DNA of 64,000 nt from Syngnathus acus (Eukaryota; Chordata; Actinopteri; Syngnathiformes; Syngnathidae): contig NC_051101.1 in the NCBI RefSeq assembly GCF_901709675.1, forward strand, positions 7,150,501 through 7,214,500. The letters are read 5' to 3'. Of this stretch, positions 11,875 through 23,400 are shown piece by piece. The notes beneath the pieces are model-generated. The model saw only the letters and a list, made by a program, of their open reading frames with translations. It searched no databases and was not told where the DNA came from. The first letter of the stretch is position 1. The number at the start of each line of letters is the position of its first letter. Both the position numbers and the translations under genes were made by a program.

Positions 11875-12541
11875 GAGAAGCATCCTAAACAGATGATCGT
11901 GCTCCTCTCAATGCGGATCTGCAGCTCTCCAATGAGGCCAGACAACCGGTAGAGAAATCTCTTTATTGTCATTTCAATCTCTGATCTTTTTTTTTACGGC
12001 CGCTAACATAAGTCCTTCATACTGGTCTGTCGTTTTGTACCCTTGTTCATTTTAACACATTAAATTACATTTTTAACCTCCAAGTCTGATATGAGTACCA
12101 TTGGTGATTCTTGTGCGCCCTCTTGTGGTAACCGAACGAATCACAGTATAGAGGTAGATTGAGGTCAAAAGTTATGTACTTGAAAAAACAAAACTCGTAC
12201 TTGAAAAAAACAAGTTAAATCCGAAAAGTTTTTTTGAGTTGAAAATAGTTTTGCTTCGCCTTGGTAATTTTTTTGAATAAACTAGTTTATAAAAACAAAA
12301 ACCTAACTCTTACTCTAACTTTTATACTAGTTTATTAAAACAAAAACCTAGTTTATTCAAAAATATTACCATGGCGAAGCAAAACTATTTTCAACTCAAA
12401 AAAACTTTCAAACAAGTATTTTTATTTTTAATGCATTGTTTTTTCTTTCAAGTTTTAAGATCAGCACGCTTATTTTCAGATTCAACTTTTATTTTTTCCA
12501 AGTATGAGTTGTTTTTTCAAGTACAAAACTTTTGACCCCAA
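11875..12541. repeat. Composite dispersed repeat, copy 1
   Basis: A 660-base block starting gagaagcatcctaaacag is repeated almost exactly at 13774-14390. Its first 270 bases are unique in character and carry no long reading frame. The rest is the fold-back element at 12151-12550. Compared with copy 2 it has about 46 extra bases in the centre of the fold-back and a few substitutions. Confidence 0.85.
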
Positions 12542-12550
12542 TCTATCTCC
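12151..12550. mobile_element. Palindromic fold-back element (MITE-like), copy 1
   Basis: The ends are inverted repeats: gaggtagattgaggtcaaaag on the left and the complement of cttttgaccccaatctatc on the right. Internal arms such as agttttgcttcgcc and ggcgaagcaaaact also pair, so most of the 400 bases could fold into one hairpin. There is no coding sequence. The family is not recognised, and I could not define a target-site duplication. Confidence 0.7.
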
Positions 12551-13064
12551 ATGAATACACTACAATAAATCTTTATGTTGTATTTATTTATTTTTTCCAA
12601 TTCGACACTCTAGCATTTAAACTTAAAGAACTGTTTTTCAAATTATTTATGTACAATTTCGTTTACCTTTTACAACCCCCTCATTTAAAATCCCGGAGTT
12701 TTTGCTTAAAATATTTTGAAATAGCATATGCTAATGCTTTTCCTATATTTTGCTGTTGTTCTCAAAGATGGCATCTTTTTCATGCAATAATGGTTTTATT
12801 TGTGTTTGATTTTTCTTTCTATTGTTGAGGCCTTATTTTTCATATACTGGTTTATGAATGTGTCTGTGAATGGGTGAATGTGGGGTTTTATTCGTTGAAA
12901 AGAGTGTCTTTTCTTATAATATTTTCAGAATATTTAAGCATACTACTATTTATACATAAGTATTTCAATTTTGATCATTATAGTGGTATGTTGTGAGGCC
13001 ATTATTTTTGGGAGTGTGCTACTTTGTGTGAAAACTTTGAGAACCATTGGCATAGCCGTGGGTC

Positions 13065-13300
13065 CAGTAGCTTTTTCTCCCAATGTCCACCTCCAACATG
13101 GCGGACAATTAAAAAAAGTTGGAATTGGGGGGTTAGATCACCAAATGATTCCCGAGCGCGGCACCGCTGCTGCTCACTGCTCCCCTCTCCCCCAGGGGAT
13201 GGATCAAAATCACATGGGGATGGGTTAAATGCAGAGGACAAATTTCACCACACCCAGATGTGCGTGTGACGATCATTGGGACTTTAACTTTAACTTTAAT
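13065..13300 (+). mobile_element. Retroposon fragment with TTTAAC tail
   Basis: The stretch containing gcggcaccgctgctgctcac, then ggttaaatgcagaggacaa and a tail of repeated ctttaa units (13279-13298), matches a widespread fish retroposon 3' end that I remember from many teleost genomes. The plus strand carries the sense orientation. No reading frame is kept. SINE and LINE tail cannot be told apart here. Confidence 0.5.
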
Positions 13301-13345
13301 GAATTACTGAGAATCTAATTGATTGCACTTAATCCCGTAATGAGT

Positions 13346-13454
13346 AGGAGCACATCTATGTTTCACATTCAGTGGTTTGTGGTCACACCGCAGGGTTGGG
13401 TGAAGGCGTGTTTGAGCGTAACTTCCGTGAAACAGTAATTGGAATGATTGTTTA
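13346..13454. repeat. 109-bp repeat, copy 1
   Basis: The block aggagcacatctatgtttc through ggaatgattgttta is repeated at 14390-14499 with two or three changes. In the second position it directly abuts the fold-back element copy 2, which suggests the element pair and this block were duplicated or rearranged together. Confidence 0.85.
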
Positions 13455-13560
13455 CCGTAATGTTCCATCTATAATACGCCCCATGTATAATACGCACCCT
13501 AAAAATGGCATGTCGATGCTGGAAAAAGCCTGTACCCATGTATAATACGCACCCAAATTT
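13455..13560. mobile_element. MITE end with repeated tataatacgcaccc units
   Basis: The unit catgtataatacgcaccc occurs twice, with a variant atctataatacgcccc before them, next to taccgtaatgttcc. This resembles the end of a common fish MITE. Only one end is evident. Confidence 0.4.
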
Positions 13561-13773
13561 TGACTCTTACTTAAGTCCGTAAACGTAAAATTATTTCAGA
13601 AAAAAGATCATCTTTGGGAACAACCGGATGTTATTCTGCCGGTCAGTATCACTGCGCATGCGCTAGCAAACTCGATAGCGGAGAAATGTTTCGGATTTGT
13701 GTAGGGTACATTGTGACAGCAAACGAGCAGGTGATCGAGCAAGCGTCTGATACGAGAGCATTGTGTTCGTATG

Positions 13774-14390
13774 GAGAAGCATCCTAAACAGATGATCGTG
13801 CTCCTCTCAATGCGGATTTGCAGCTCTCCAATGAGGCCAGACAACCGGTAGAGAAATCTCTTTTTTGTCATTTCAATCTCTGATCTTTGTTTTTACGGCC
13901 TCTAACATAAGTCCTTCATACTGGTCTGTCGTTTTGTACCCTTGTTCATTTTAACACATTACATTTTTAACCTCCAAGTCTGATATGAGTACCATTGGTG
14001 ATTCTTGTGCGCCCTCTTGCGGTAACCGAACGAATCACAGTATAGAGGTAGATTGAGGTCAAAAGTTATGTACTTGAAAAAACAAAACTCGTACTTGAAA
14101 AAAATAAGTTACATCCGAAAAGATTTTTTGAGTTGAAAATAGTTTTGCTTCGCCTTGGTAATTTTTTTGAATAAACTAGTTTATAAAAACAAAAACCTAG
14201 TTTATTCAAAAATATTACCATGGCGAAGCAAAACTATTTTCAACTCAAAAAAACTTTCAAACAAGTATTTTTATTTTTAATGCATTGTTTTTTCTTTCAA
14301 GTTTTAAGATCAGCACGCTTATTTTCAGATTCAACTTTTATTTTTTCCAAGTATGAGTTGTTTTTTCAAGTACAAAACTTTTGACCCCAA
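13774..14390. repeat. Composite dispersed repeat, copy 2
   Basis: This is the second copy of the block at 11875-12541, in the same orientation, 1.9 kb downstream. Its fold-back part (14045-14390) lacks the last ten bases of the right terminal repeat and lacks about 46 central bases. The right edge is fused to the second copy of the 109-bp repeat (14390-14499). Confidence 0.85.
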
Positions 14391-14499
14391 GGAGCACACC
14401 TATGTTTCACATTCAGTGGTTTGTGGTCACACCGCAGGGTTGGGTGAAGGTGTGTTTGAGCGTAACTTCCGTGAAACAGTAATTGGAATGATTGTTTAC

Positions 14500-15135
14500 T
14501 AATTCGATTTGCCACTCCCTTGTGATTTATTCTGTACTCCATTCCTTCACCGCTGCCCCCTTCCTCATATGCCCGGATCTTTCAAACATGACAATACTCA
14601 TGAAAAGCTTTGTGCACTAAAATAATAGTCTCAAATTTAAATATTCATATTTGAAGCTGATCACACCAGAAAGCATGCCTTTCTTGAATGTACCCTCCAC
14701 TGCGAAATACAGTAACTGAATGTAAGCATAAAATAATGTATTTGAAGAATTATACCACAATACTTTCATCATTAAAAAAAAAAAAGATTTCTATTTCAAC
14801 AGAAAGTACTAAGACTTTTTTGTTAAACGTGATTAAGTCTTTGGACGTCATTAACAAAGAGAGGACAGTACGAACCGTTCTTGGCTCTGATATCTCATTT
14901 CATCTTAGTTGCATTTCAAGAGAAAATAAATCAGATTTAGCGATTAGTTTCCAGCGTATCATAAATGTTGTCCTAACATGGCTTTTGTTTATTTTTAATC
15001 ATTATTTTTTGCAAAAGCATCACTCCCCATATTTTTCTGTTGACATAGACCTACTATCAACACACATTGTGTGTGTGTGTGCTTGCACACAGGGCGTTGT
15101 GATGCGAAGTGCAGTGGTGTTGGAGTAGTTAGTGC
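14500..15135. other. Intergenic, no gene seen
   Basis: AT-rich sequence with a short GT run at 15067-15080. The longest frame here contains A-run-coded lysines and shows no domain. Nothing further is recognised. Confidence 0.5.
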
Positions 15136-15139
15136 ATGT

Positions 15140-15808
15140 TGCATGCTTCTTCCTGCTTGCTACCTTCTGCTTTCAGCTTTCCGGGGGCGAAAAGAGGAGC
15201 CGAGTGCGTAGGTCTCCCCAGCCGGTACATAGCCTCTCCACCGTCAAGACTTCTGCATGCCTCCTCGTGGCCACACATGGTAACTGGGTGCCTCACGGCT
15301 CCAGGCCAAATTGCAGGGGATCGATCGGGGGAGCAACAGTGGGCCCCTAAGCGTGACGTACAGGCCCAGCGGCGTGTGGATGTCCTGGTGCCCGCTAACC
15401 ACTGTCCCAGCTATGGGGGAAATAGCACCCCCGCTGCCTTGTGGGTATCGTCTGTAACGAAAAGGCTAAGGGAGCAAACCCCGACAGGAAACCCGGCTCG
15501 GACTCCGTTAGGCAGACTCATGCTTTAAAAAAGCATTGTTCTGGCAACTCCTGCAGCCAACCTGATGCCAAATGTATCGGTTCACCGTTCCTTTGGATGA
15601 CAACAGGAAGGCCGAGAGGGAAGCCCTGATGCCTGGGAAACTCGAGGCTTCCATAAAACTTGCCCAGGCGTCTTGCGCACTGGAGAGGCAGACGCTGTGC
15701 AAAGAACACCTAACCTCCAGACACAAGAAATCTATGGTCTTTCGAGACTGTGATGCCGATGATGATGACTATCAAAAGAACAACAACCGGGGGGAACGAT
15801 TTACGTAA
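15140..15808 (+). other. GC-rich block, possible retroelement relic or orphan exon
   Basis: Base composition changes abruptly to GC-rich between AT-rich flanks. A frame at 15572-15808 encodes a charged segment (DDNRKAEREALMPGKLEAS), then an acidic run (DADDDDYQKNNNR), and reaches a very good donor, gtaagta, at 15807. I do not recognise the protein. It could be the 5' region of a non-LTR element or an isolated real exon. No partner exon was found nearby. Confidence 0.3.
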
Positions 15809-15809
15809 G

Positions 15810-16840
15810 TACTATAAAAAGGTTTCTCCACACTCCTCCAATGTGCTATGTCTTTGTCACACAACCAGACCGACAAGTTTGCAGTTGGGGGTTTTCCGCG
15901 TGCGTGAGACTTGATGACATGCCGCACCTGAGGCTGTGTACGTTCCAAGTTTGAATTATTTTATTGTCTTTAAATGTGATTTCCTTTGTCTGGGAAACAT
16001 CACGTTTGCCTTGCCCTTCTTACTGTTGCATGCCATCATGACAACATGACGAAGTCAAGTAGGTCAACAGGTGAGATTATTTGCACGCATCTGAAAGTAA
16101 ACCCACGTTCAGAGATGGCATGCCTGATTCCCACTATTTCCTGGTTGTTTCATAGAAATGATCTAAAAAGATATCCCTCAAACACATAACGACCACTAAT
16201 TACTTAATTTTAGACAGATTATCACCCCGTATTTTTTATTTCACCTAAGGCTAGGATGTCAAGGATGTGGTTTACTTACTCTAAAAAAATGTATAACAGG
16301 GGTGGACAATAACTTTATAATTTTAGCTAAACAAAGGTACCTAGTACTTTTGTTGTACTTCTCTCACTGGAGACATGTTCTGAATACGTTTAAACCAATA
16401 CTCTTTACTCTATAATGCTAATCGTAATTTTTCCCTACGACTCAAGTATCTAAAATGACATTTATCACAGACCAATGACCCTAATTTAAATCATCACCCA
16501 AGATTGTAAATATTTATAGACACGCACGTTCTGCATGACAATAAATTTATTTGTGCAGTTAATAATATTCTCAAGCAACGACAGAAAAAAGAACATAAAC
16601 AGAACAACAAAAAAACAAACAGATGTGCACCTTTATCTCGTTCCACTGTCCCATGTCTCACTTCTATATTTTGGTTCTTGAAACAGTTAATAATGTAGTA
16701 GCACGCGATGATTACATAACCTCCCTGGCTTGAATACAAAGAGACAGACACTTAACTCTGACATAACATTTGATTAATTAAAAAGCCAGATGTTAATTAG
16801 AGCAGTGGAAGCAAACAGGAACAATACAAATGAGCTGCTC
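15810..16840. other. Intergenic, no gene seen
   Basis: Mostly AT-rich sequence without splice-bounded coding frames. The human neighbour FAM162B, expected between kpna5 and gprc6a, was looked for here on both strands and not found. Confidence 0.45.
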
Positions 16841-16845
16841 TTTAC

Positions 16846-16905
16846 CTGTGCGATCACCAGAAACAATACTGTTAAAAGACCAATCATTTTTCCATTGGAC
16901 TTCAT
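16846..16905 (-). other. Possible orphan signal-peptide exon
   Basis: On the minus strand an ATG at 16905 opens 20 codons, MKSNGKMIGLLTVLFLVIAQ, ending exactly at CAG|gtaaag. A short charged start, a hydrophobic core and a phase-0 donor look like the first exon of a secreted or membrane protein. It lies 540 bases downstream of the gprc6a stop. No second exon was recognised, and chance is a real alternative. Confidence 0.3.
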
Positions 16906-17444
16906 TCTTGTTGGATATAACTAAAATATTTGGGGTTTATAAACGTCTCTGAGCGTGTTAATCAGATAGCACTGCATTTCGTGCATGGTGAAGAGTTCAG
17001 TTGTTATTGTTAGCTCGTCCACATTCCTAAATAAAGTTAAGGTTAAAACTTAAAACTAAAGTTAAAATACCAACCAACGTTGACAATCTTGCTACAGGCA
17101 TTCAGGCCTGCAGTTTCCTAATCCAAATCAAGTGTGAGAAGCACAAGACTGGTCTCTCACAATGATTTTTCTTGTGTTTTCAAACTTAATGGGCTTTGGA
17201 AATGAATCATCCATGTTTTATAGAGATTTCAAGAAAGGTGCAATAACATACACAACGTTTAGAGATGAACTTTGAACACACGTGCATGTGTTTCATTTTT
17301 CCTCATAACCATTTTCAGCATTTACATTAGACCAAACATTTTCTAAAACATTCTGATCCCCATTTGCATGTTCATGTTATCTGGGAACACCGTCATGAGA
17401 GAGTAGCTGATGGATGGACAGTCTTTATAGTCTGGGAGAGCCGC

Positions 17445-20400
17445 CTATAGGCTGATGCTTCTTCTGTAGGAAGTGTTTCGATCGATGCATTTATTATCTT
17501 TGCTTCTGTAAGAAACTTTGAAAGTGTCTCTGTTGGCATAGGTTTTCTTCACAGGCGGTTTCACATAGTCTTTATCCGTCAAACAGGACGGACGTGTGAC
17601 ATTCTGCTTACTGCTGAGCTCTTTCTCTGACACTGAACTTCCAGTCACAGAAAAGGAATCCGTACATTTGACATTATACTGATATAGCTTTTCCCTGAAG
17701 GCACTGCTGGTGTTTTGATTACTCCTGAAAATGATTATGTAGCACTTTGGAAGGAAATGACAGCTTATGATGCCGTAATTGGAGATGAGAATGACCACCA
17801 TTTCTACGGCCGGAAGATACACTCCAGATGCTGTGACGTAGATGGGGATAAAAATCAGCCAGGAGGTCAGGTAGAGCAGCATGCTGAAGGTAATGAATTT
17901 AGCCTCGTTGTACCTCTGCGGTAACTTACGCCCCACGAAGGCGCAGACGAAGCAAACAAAAGCCAAAAGTGCAATATAGCCCAGCATCACACCAAAGGCC
18001 AAATACGATCCCTCGTGACAGTCTTCCAGCAGAGTTTGTGGCTCCTGGATAATCTCTATATAAGGGCTTTTGAGGACAAGCCAGCATATGCAAATAATAA
18101 CCTGGACTGCCACGCAGGCAAGGATTATTAAGTAGGCGTGGTAGACTTTTCGGAGCGCTCCCTGCATGTCTGTATTTAACTGGAAGGCCAGAAGGATCTT
18201 CAACGATTTGACAAGGATGCAGGACACGCATACGGTGAAGCTGATGCCGAAGAGCACTTGTCGCGCTTTGCACTGGAGGGCGACTGGCTGGCCAACAAAC
18301 AGCAGGGCGCTGATGAAACTGACCACCAAAGAGTACAGGATAACCTGACTCAGGGGTCCTCCGGCGGCTCTCACCACAGGGGTGTCCCGCTTATGGAAAA
18401 ACAGTGCCGATACCATCAGAACAAGCAGGATGCCCAGAGCGGAGAACGCCAAGAGGGCCATGGCAAAGCGGTCGTGCCACATGAAGTAGGTGACAGTTTT
18501 GGCAAAGCACGTGGAGCTTCCCTGAGGAGCCCACTCGATGTTTCTATCACAGCTTAAACATAGGTCCATATCTGGAAGAATGCAGAGGTGCCACACATGA
18601 ATTCATATTGAATTGAAGCAGTTCATTTAAGACACATTTTAAAGCTCCGAACAGAAATAAAAAAAAAAATGCAAATTGCAGCACGGTACTGTGACATGTT
18701 ATAAAAAAAAAAAAACATCAATTAATGGAGATTTCTAGTGGCCTTAGGGGTGCACTTTTGCTTGTAATTAAACCCAGTGTACCTTAATTCACAAAAAAGT
18801 GTGTTGTGTGTCTTAATTATATTTTAGTGTGGTGGCAGATGAAAGTGGAAATGTCTGACAAGCTAATTACTTGCCTGTGTTATTGGAGTAGTAATTCTCC
18901 GTACAGTTGATGCACTCATAACAACAAGTGTGGTAACCCTCCGATGTTTTCATGAACTCCCCGGGCATGCAGCTATTGGAACATCTGGAGAATATTTTCT
19001 GTAAGCAAGGAGAAATATTATAAGCATATTTATTGTGTAAACATTGTTAAATGTGTTGTTTTATTGAATAACAACATGAGTCAATTTTCACTAAGACATA
19101 TTTGTGTGAAAAGTTGCTTATTTTAGATTAGCTTAATGACTTTGCCACTAGCCCAACACCATCACTACACTATATTTGTGTCTACAAAATGATCTGGGGG
19201 TAGCCGCATGAAGACCCACCTGCAAGTCTAGAAAGCGAGCTGCGAAGTTGCTGCTTTTTAAGGTGATGTTCCTGATTTGTGGATTGTACTCAGCCACAAC
19301 GCTTTGAACGCCAACTTTCCCATCAATTGATCGCCACAAGACCACATCATAACCTTGGTTGATGTCTCCTTGGTCATCAAATGTGTATTTCTTCCCTCCA
19401 CTATCAAATTCATGCATCCGAAGAGCTTCCAATACCTGCAGAGAAATGGAAACCTTAAAAAATGGTGGAAAACAGGAGCATAAACCTTTGCTTACAATAA
19501 GAAGATGGCTGTTGAGGATCTTGTCAACTTCAGTTTTAATTTTAGCTTCCAATTAGATTCTGAAACAATTAACTACATTGTCACTCTCTCATTAAAGTTG
19601 TTTGTTTACTCTTGTAACATTACCACCCTTTCTTCACAACATTACAGCTTTTTTTTTTCTCGGCTTTTCTTGTCACGTTGCAATTGAGTCCAAGCATTCA
19701 TTTTCTATAATTTATGCCGTTTAAATTCATGTTGGAAAATCACCTTGGGCACATTTCCAAGAAAGTTCTCGTCAGTTAAGTTTAGTTGGATCCTGCTGTG
19801 TTATCACGAACAGATTGAATTCCTTGTGTGTTTTCCACTTGACGCCCTGTTTGTTTAAAACACTGATCATCTTCTCCGGAAATGTATTCTTTGCTTCCTC
19901 ATTCATAAAGTTTTTATTTGTTGTCATCTACCATTTATTTTTACGCTCGGTTCTAAGTTATGTATGACGTGTTGGTGTGTCTATTGTTGTTTTTAACTTT
20001 TGGTAAGCTAATTATGCAATGTTGATTGAATGATCTTACCTCCCACGGCTGCAGGTTGCCAGGTGTTTTGCAATCTCTGTTCCTGCAGAGAGAGGCTATA
20101 GCATGAGCACAGGCGGCCACAGCCAATTCAACGCTGAAGACTGTGGCCGGGTTTATGTTTTCTTTGAGGGTCTTCACCACTTCAGAAGCCAGCTCAGTGT
20201 TTCTGGAAATGTCGCTGTCATTTATCAGCGTGAACAATTCTTCCAGGAAGGTGTTATTCATTGCGTTGCCAGTCACCTCCAACTTATCCAAGTACGTGTT
20301 ATAAGATGACATGTTTCCAGTTTTGAAGTTGAAGCCTACAACATGTCCTATGTCCTCAAGGCTCAAGTTTCCTTTCACATAGCCTGAAGTGGACCAACTG

Positions 20401-23400
20401 TCGCTGGCCAACCACACTCTTTTCATAGACTCCATGCTTTGCCCTTTTCTCATAATCTCATTCCTCATTTCCTGATAAATGTCCTCCATTTGAGTCCCCT
20501 TTGAAAAGGACACGATCACCTGTGCCTTTGGATGTTGAAAGATGGTTTGGACAACCTCTCTGGTGGCAGAGCGTAAGAGCTCCTCTGTACCGGTGTGAGG
20601 AAGGATGCTTTTAAATGCTATGCAGATTCCATTTTCAGCTGCTTCGGCCGCAAAGTGCTCAAGTGCCGAGCGACCGTAATCGCCATCCGCGATTACCATG
20701 CCCACCCAATTCCAGTCCATGAGCTTGATTAGTCTGACCATAGCAGTTGTCTGGTGCTTATCATTAGGAACCGTCCTCAAGAAGCTGGGGAAGCGGGCCT
20801 TGTCGCTTAGAATCACAGCTGTTGATGAATAACTGATCTGAGGACACAAAGTGTATTTTTGATTGTCGTTAGGAAATGAACAGGTTGAACATGGAAAAAA
20901 CGATTAGTACTGAAATTAGTGATTCGTGACAAAGACTGGTCCTACATTTAACTACCATTCCTTATTATTGGTATGTAATGCTAATTGTAGATGTGATGAA
21001 GGTCATATGCGGAATGCAAAAATCTCCCTTTAAAAAAAAAAATGCTATGTTCACATTGCAGGTCCATCCATCCGTCTTCTTCCGCTTATCCGGGGTCAGG
21101 TCACGGGGGCAGCAGCTTCAGGAGGGACTCCCAGACTTCCATCTCCCCAGCCACTTCATCTAGCTCATCCCAGGGGATGCCAAGGCGTTCCCAGGCCAGC
21201 TGAGAGACATAGTCTCTCCAGAGCGTCCTGGGTTGTCCCCGGGGTCTCCTACCGGTGGGACATGCCCGGAACACCTCCCCAGGGAGGCGTCCAGGAGGCA
21301 CCCTGATGAGATGCCCGAGCCACCTCATCTGGCTCCTCTCAACGTGGAGGAGTAGCGACTCTACTCCAAGTCTCTCCCGGATGACCGAACTTCTCACCCT
21401 ATCTCTAAGGGAGAGCCCGGACATCCTGCGGAGAAAACTCATTTCGGCCGCTTGTATGTTCACATTGCAGGTCTTTATGCTCAATTTGGATTTTTGGGTG
21501 AAATGTGATTTTTGTGTGTGTAAAGTATTACAACACTATAAGTGAGCGGAAGTGGAAGCTTTCTGATTTCCCTTAACATTTTTCAGATTTAAACTCCATG
21601 ACTTTTACGGAAAAAAAAAAAGAGTAAAGGAAGTATTCATCCCAAACAAAAAAAATAAATGTGGCTGCAGTAAAAGCCTGGAAATATATATATTTTTTTT
21701 TTTCTCCAGATTTAAACCCCATAAAGCATGCTTTTTATAGACAGAAAAGGAGAGTAAAGGAAGTAATCAACCCAAACAAACAAATGAATGAAGCCGCAAT
21801 AAAAGCCTGGAAAATATTTACGTTCGTTCAATTTTGACTCTCTTTGTTCCAATAAAATTCAAACTGAGTAAAAACTCAAAACTTACTTGGGGAATCATGT
21901 CAAGGGCCAGTTGCCTTGCAACAACAATAGACATTTCAGAAAATGCAGCGCCCAAGACGGCCACAACAGGTTGATCACATGTGGGGGAAGCGGGTCCTGT
22001 CCAACAATTTGCCTGCTCAATGAAGTCAGCTGTGCTTCTGAGACCCGTGCTGACATCGATGCAGGAGTCTTGGATCCGGTAGCCCAGAGTGATGTTCAGA
22101 TCCGTCAGTAAAGGAGATTTATTCATAACATCGACTGCATTGATCATAGTCAGCAAAAGTGTCATTGCCCGAGTTGATATCCTGCGTGAAGAACAACATT
22201 GGCACATTGAGGAATACATTTCACTCCACTGGTCTATTAGAAAAGTAACAAAGCAACTAGTAAGTTCATTTACCAGAATTTTCAGGGACTCAATATTAGG
22301 ATTTGTACCGTTGACATAATGGATATCTACGTTTTCAATAGCACTCAATGATTGCATGAAGCATGGAGCTTGCACAAACCTCACTGAGTTTAGTTTATTT
22401 TCTCCCAGGAGATGTTTTTGTCTGATCTTCACTGAAAACACTTTCACTTCATGCATGTTTGCGGGTTTTGCTGCATTTGCTTTGGCCAAAAATCATTCTC
22501 TATCTGGTTAGGTTCACCATTTAACTTTCAAAATGTTTTCATTTAATTCTCTAATACACTTTTTTTGTATTTATTTTGTGTGACACAGGACGTGGTATGC
22601 TTTGGATCAACAATTCTTTATTTCCTTCACCGTATGTTTCTATTCCCATCATTTTGAGTCAAGGATTCATCAGACTCCAAAATCTCAAGGTTCCAGAACA
22701 TGGGAAGCTTTTTAGCTTTTTGTAGTGTGGCTTTCCTACACTTAAAGGTTATCATTTGCACCTTTTTGTCAAGCCTCTATATTTACCGTATTTTCCGGAC
22801 TATATGGCGCACCGGACTATAAGGCGCACCTTCAATGAATGGCCCATTTTAAAACTTTGTCCTTATATAAGGCGCACCGGACTATAAGGCGCACCATGAA
22901 TGCATCATGTCAGATTTTTAATCCAAATCAAATCATTCTCCATTTTATCTTTTTTATCTCACCTTCAGACGCAACCAATTACTTTATAATCACAAAATAA
23001 TAGGGGTGTAAATCGCGGGTTTTGTCACGATACGATATCATATCGATACAAAGGACCACGATACGATTATTGCCGATATCTTAAAGCCTGCTGTGATTCA
23101 TTCACGATACATCACGATATAGTGCTCCACGATTGATATTTTTATTTATTTATTTTTTTTTAAATAAAAAATATAGAACAATATCCTGATTTATAACAAT
23201 TCATACGCAAAATCAACAAGGTACTGCAAACTCTTTATTTAGGAAATTACAAGAGTATTGTAGTATACAAAGTGCTTATTTTAACACTGAACTTTATCGA
23301 ATTCCTATATTTTTTCTCATATAAGTAAAGAAAAATGAATATTCTTTCTTTTTTTGTAATACCATTAACTTTAAAGTGCATTACTGAACTATTTATTTAC

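Noticed and set aside
12532-12828. 98-residue hydrophobic plus-strand frame
   Set aside because: Its Phe/Leu/Tyr richness follows from T-rich sequence, and it begins inside the fold-back repeat.
17715-18557. Several open frames antisense or out of frame to the last gprc6a exon
   Set aside because: They are shadows of the long receptor exon; the minus-strand frame has seven helices and conserved motifs.
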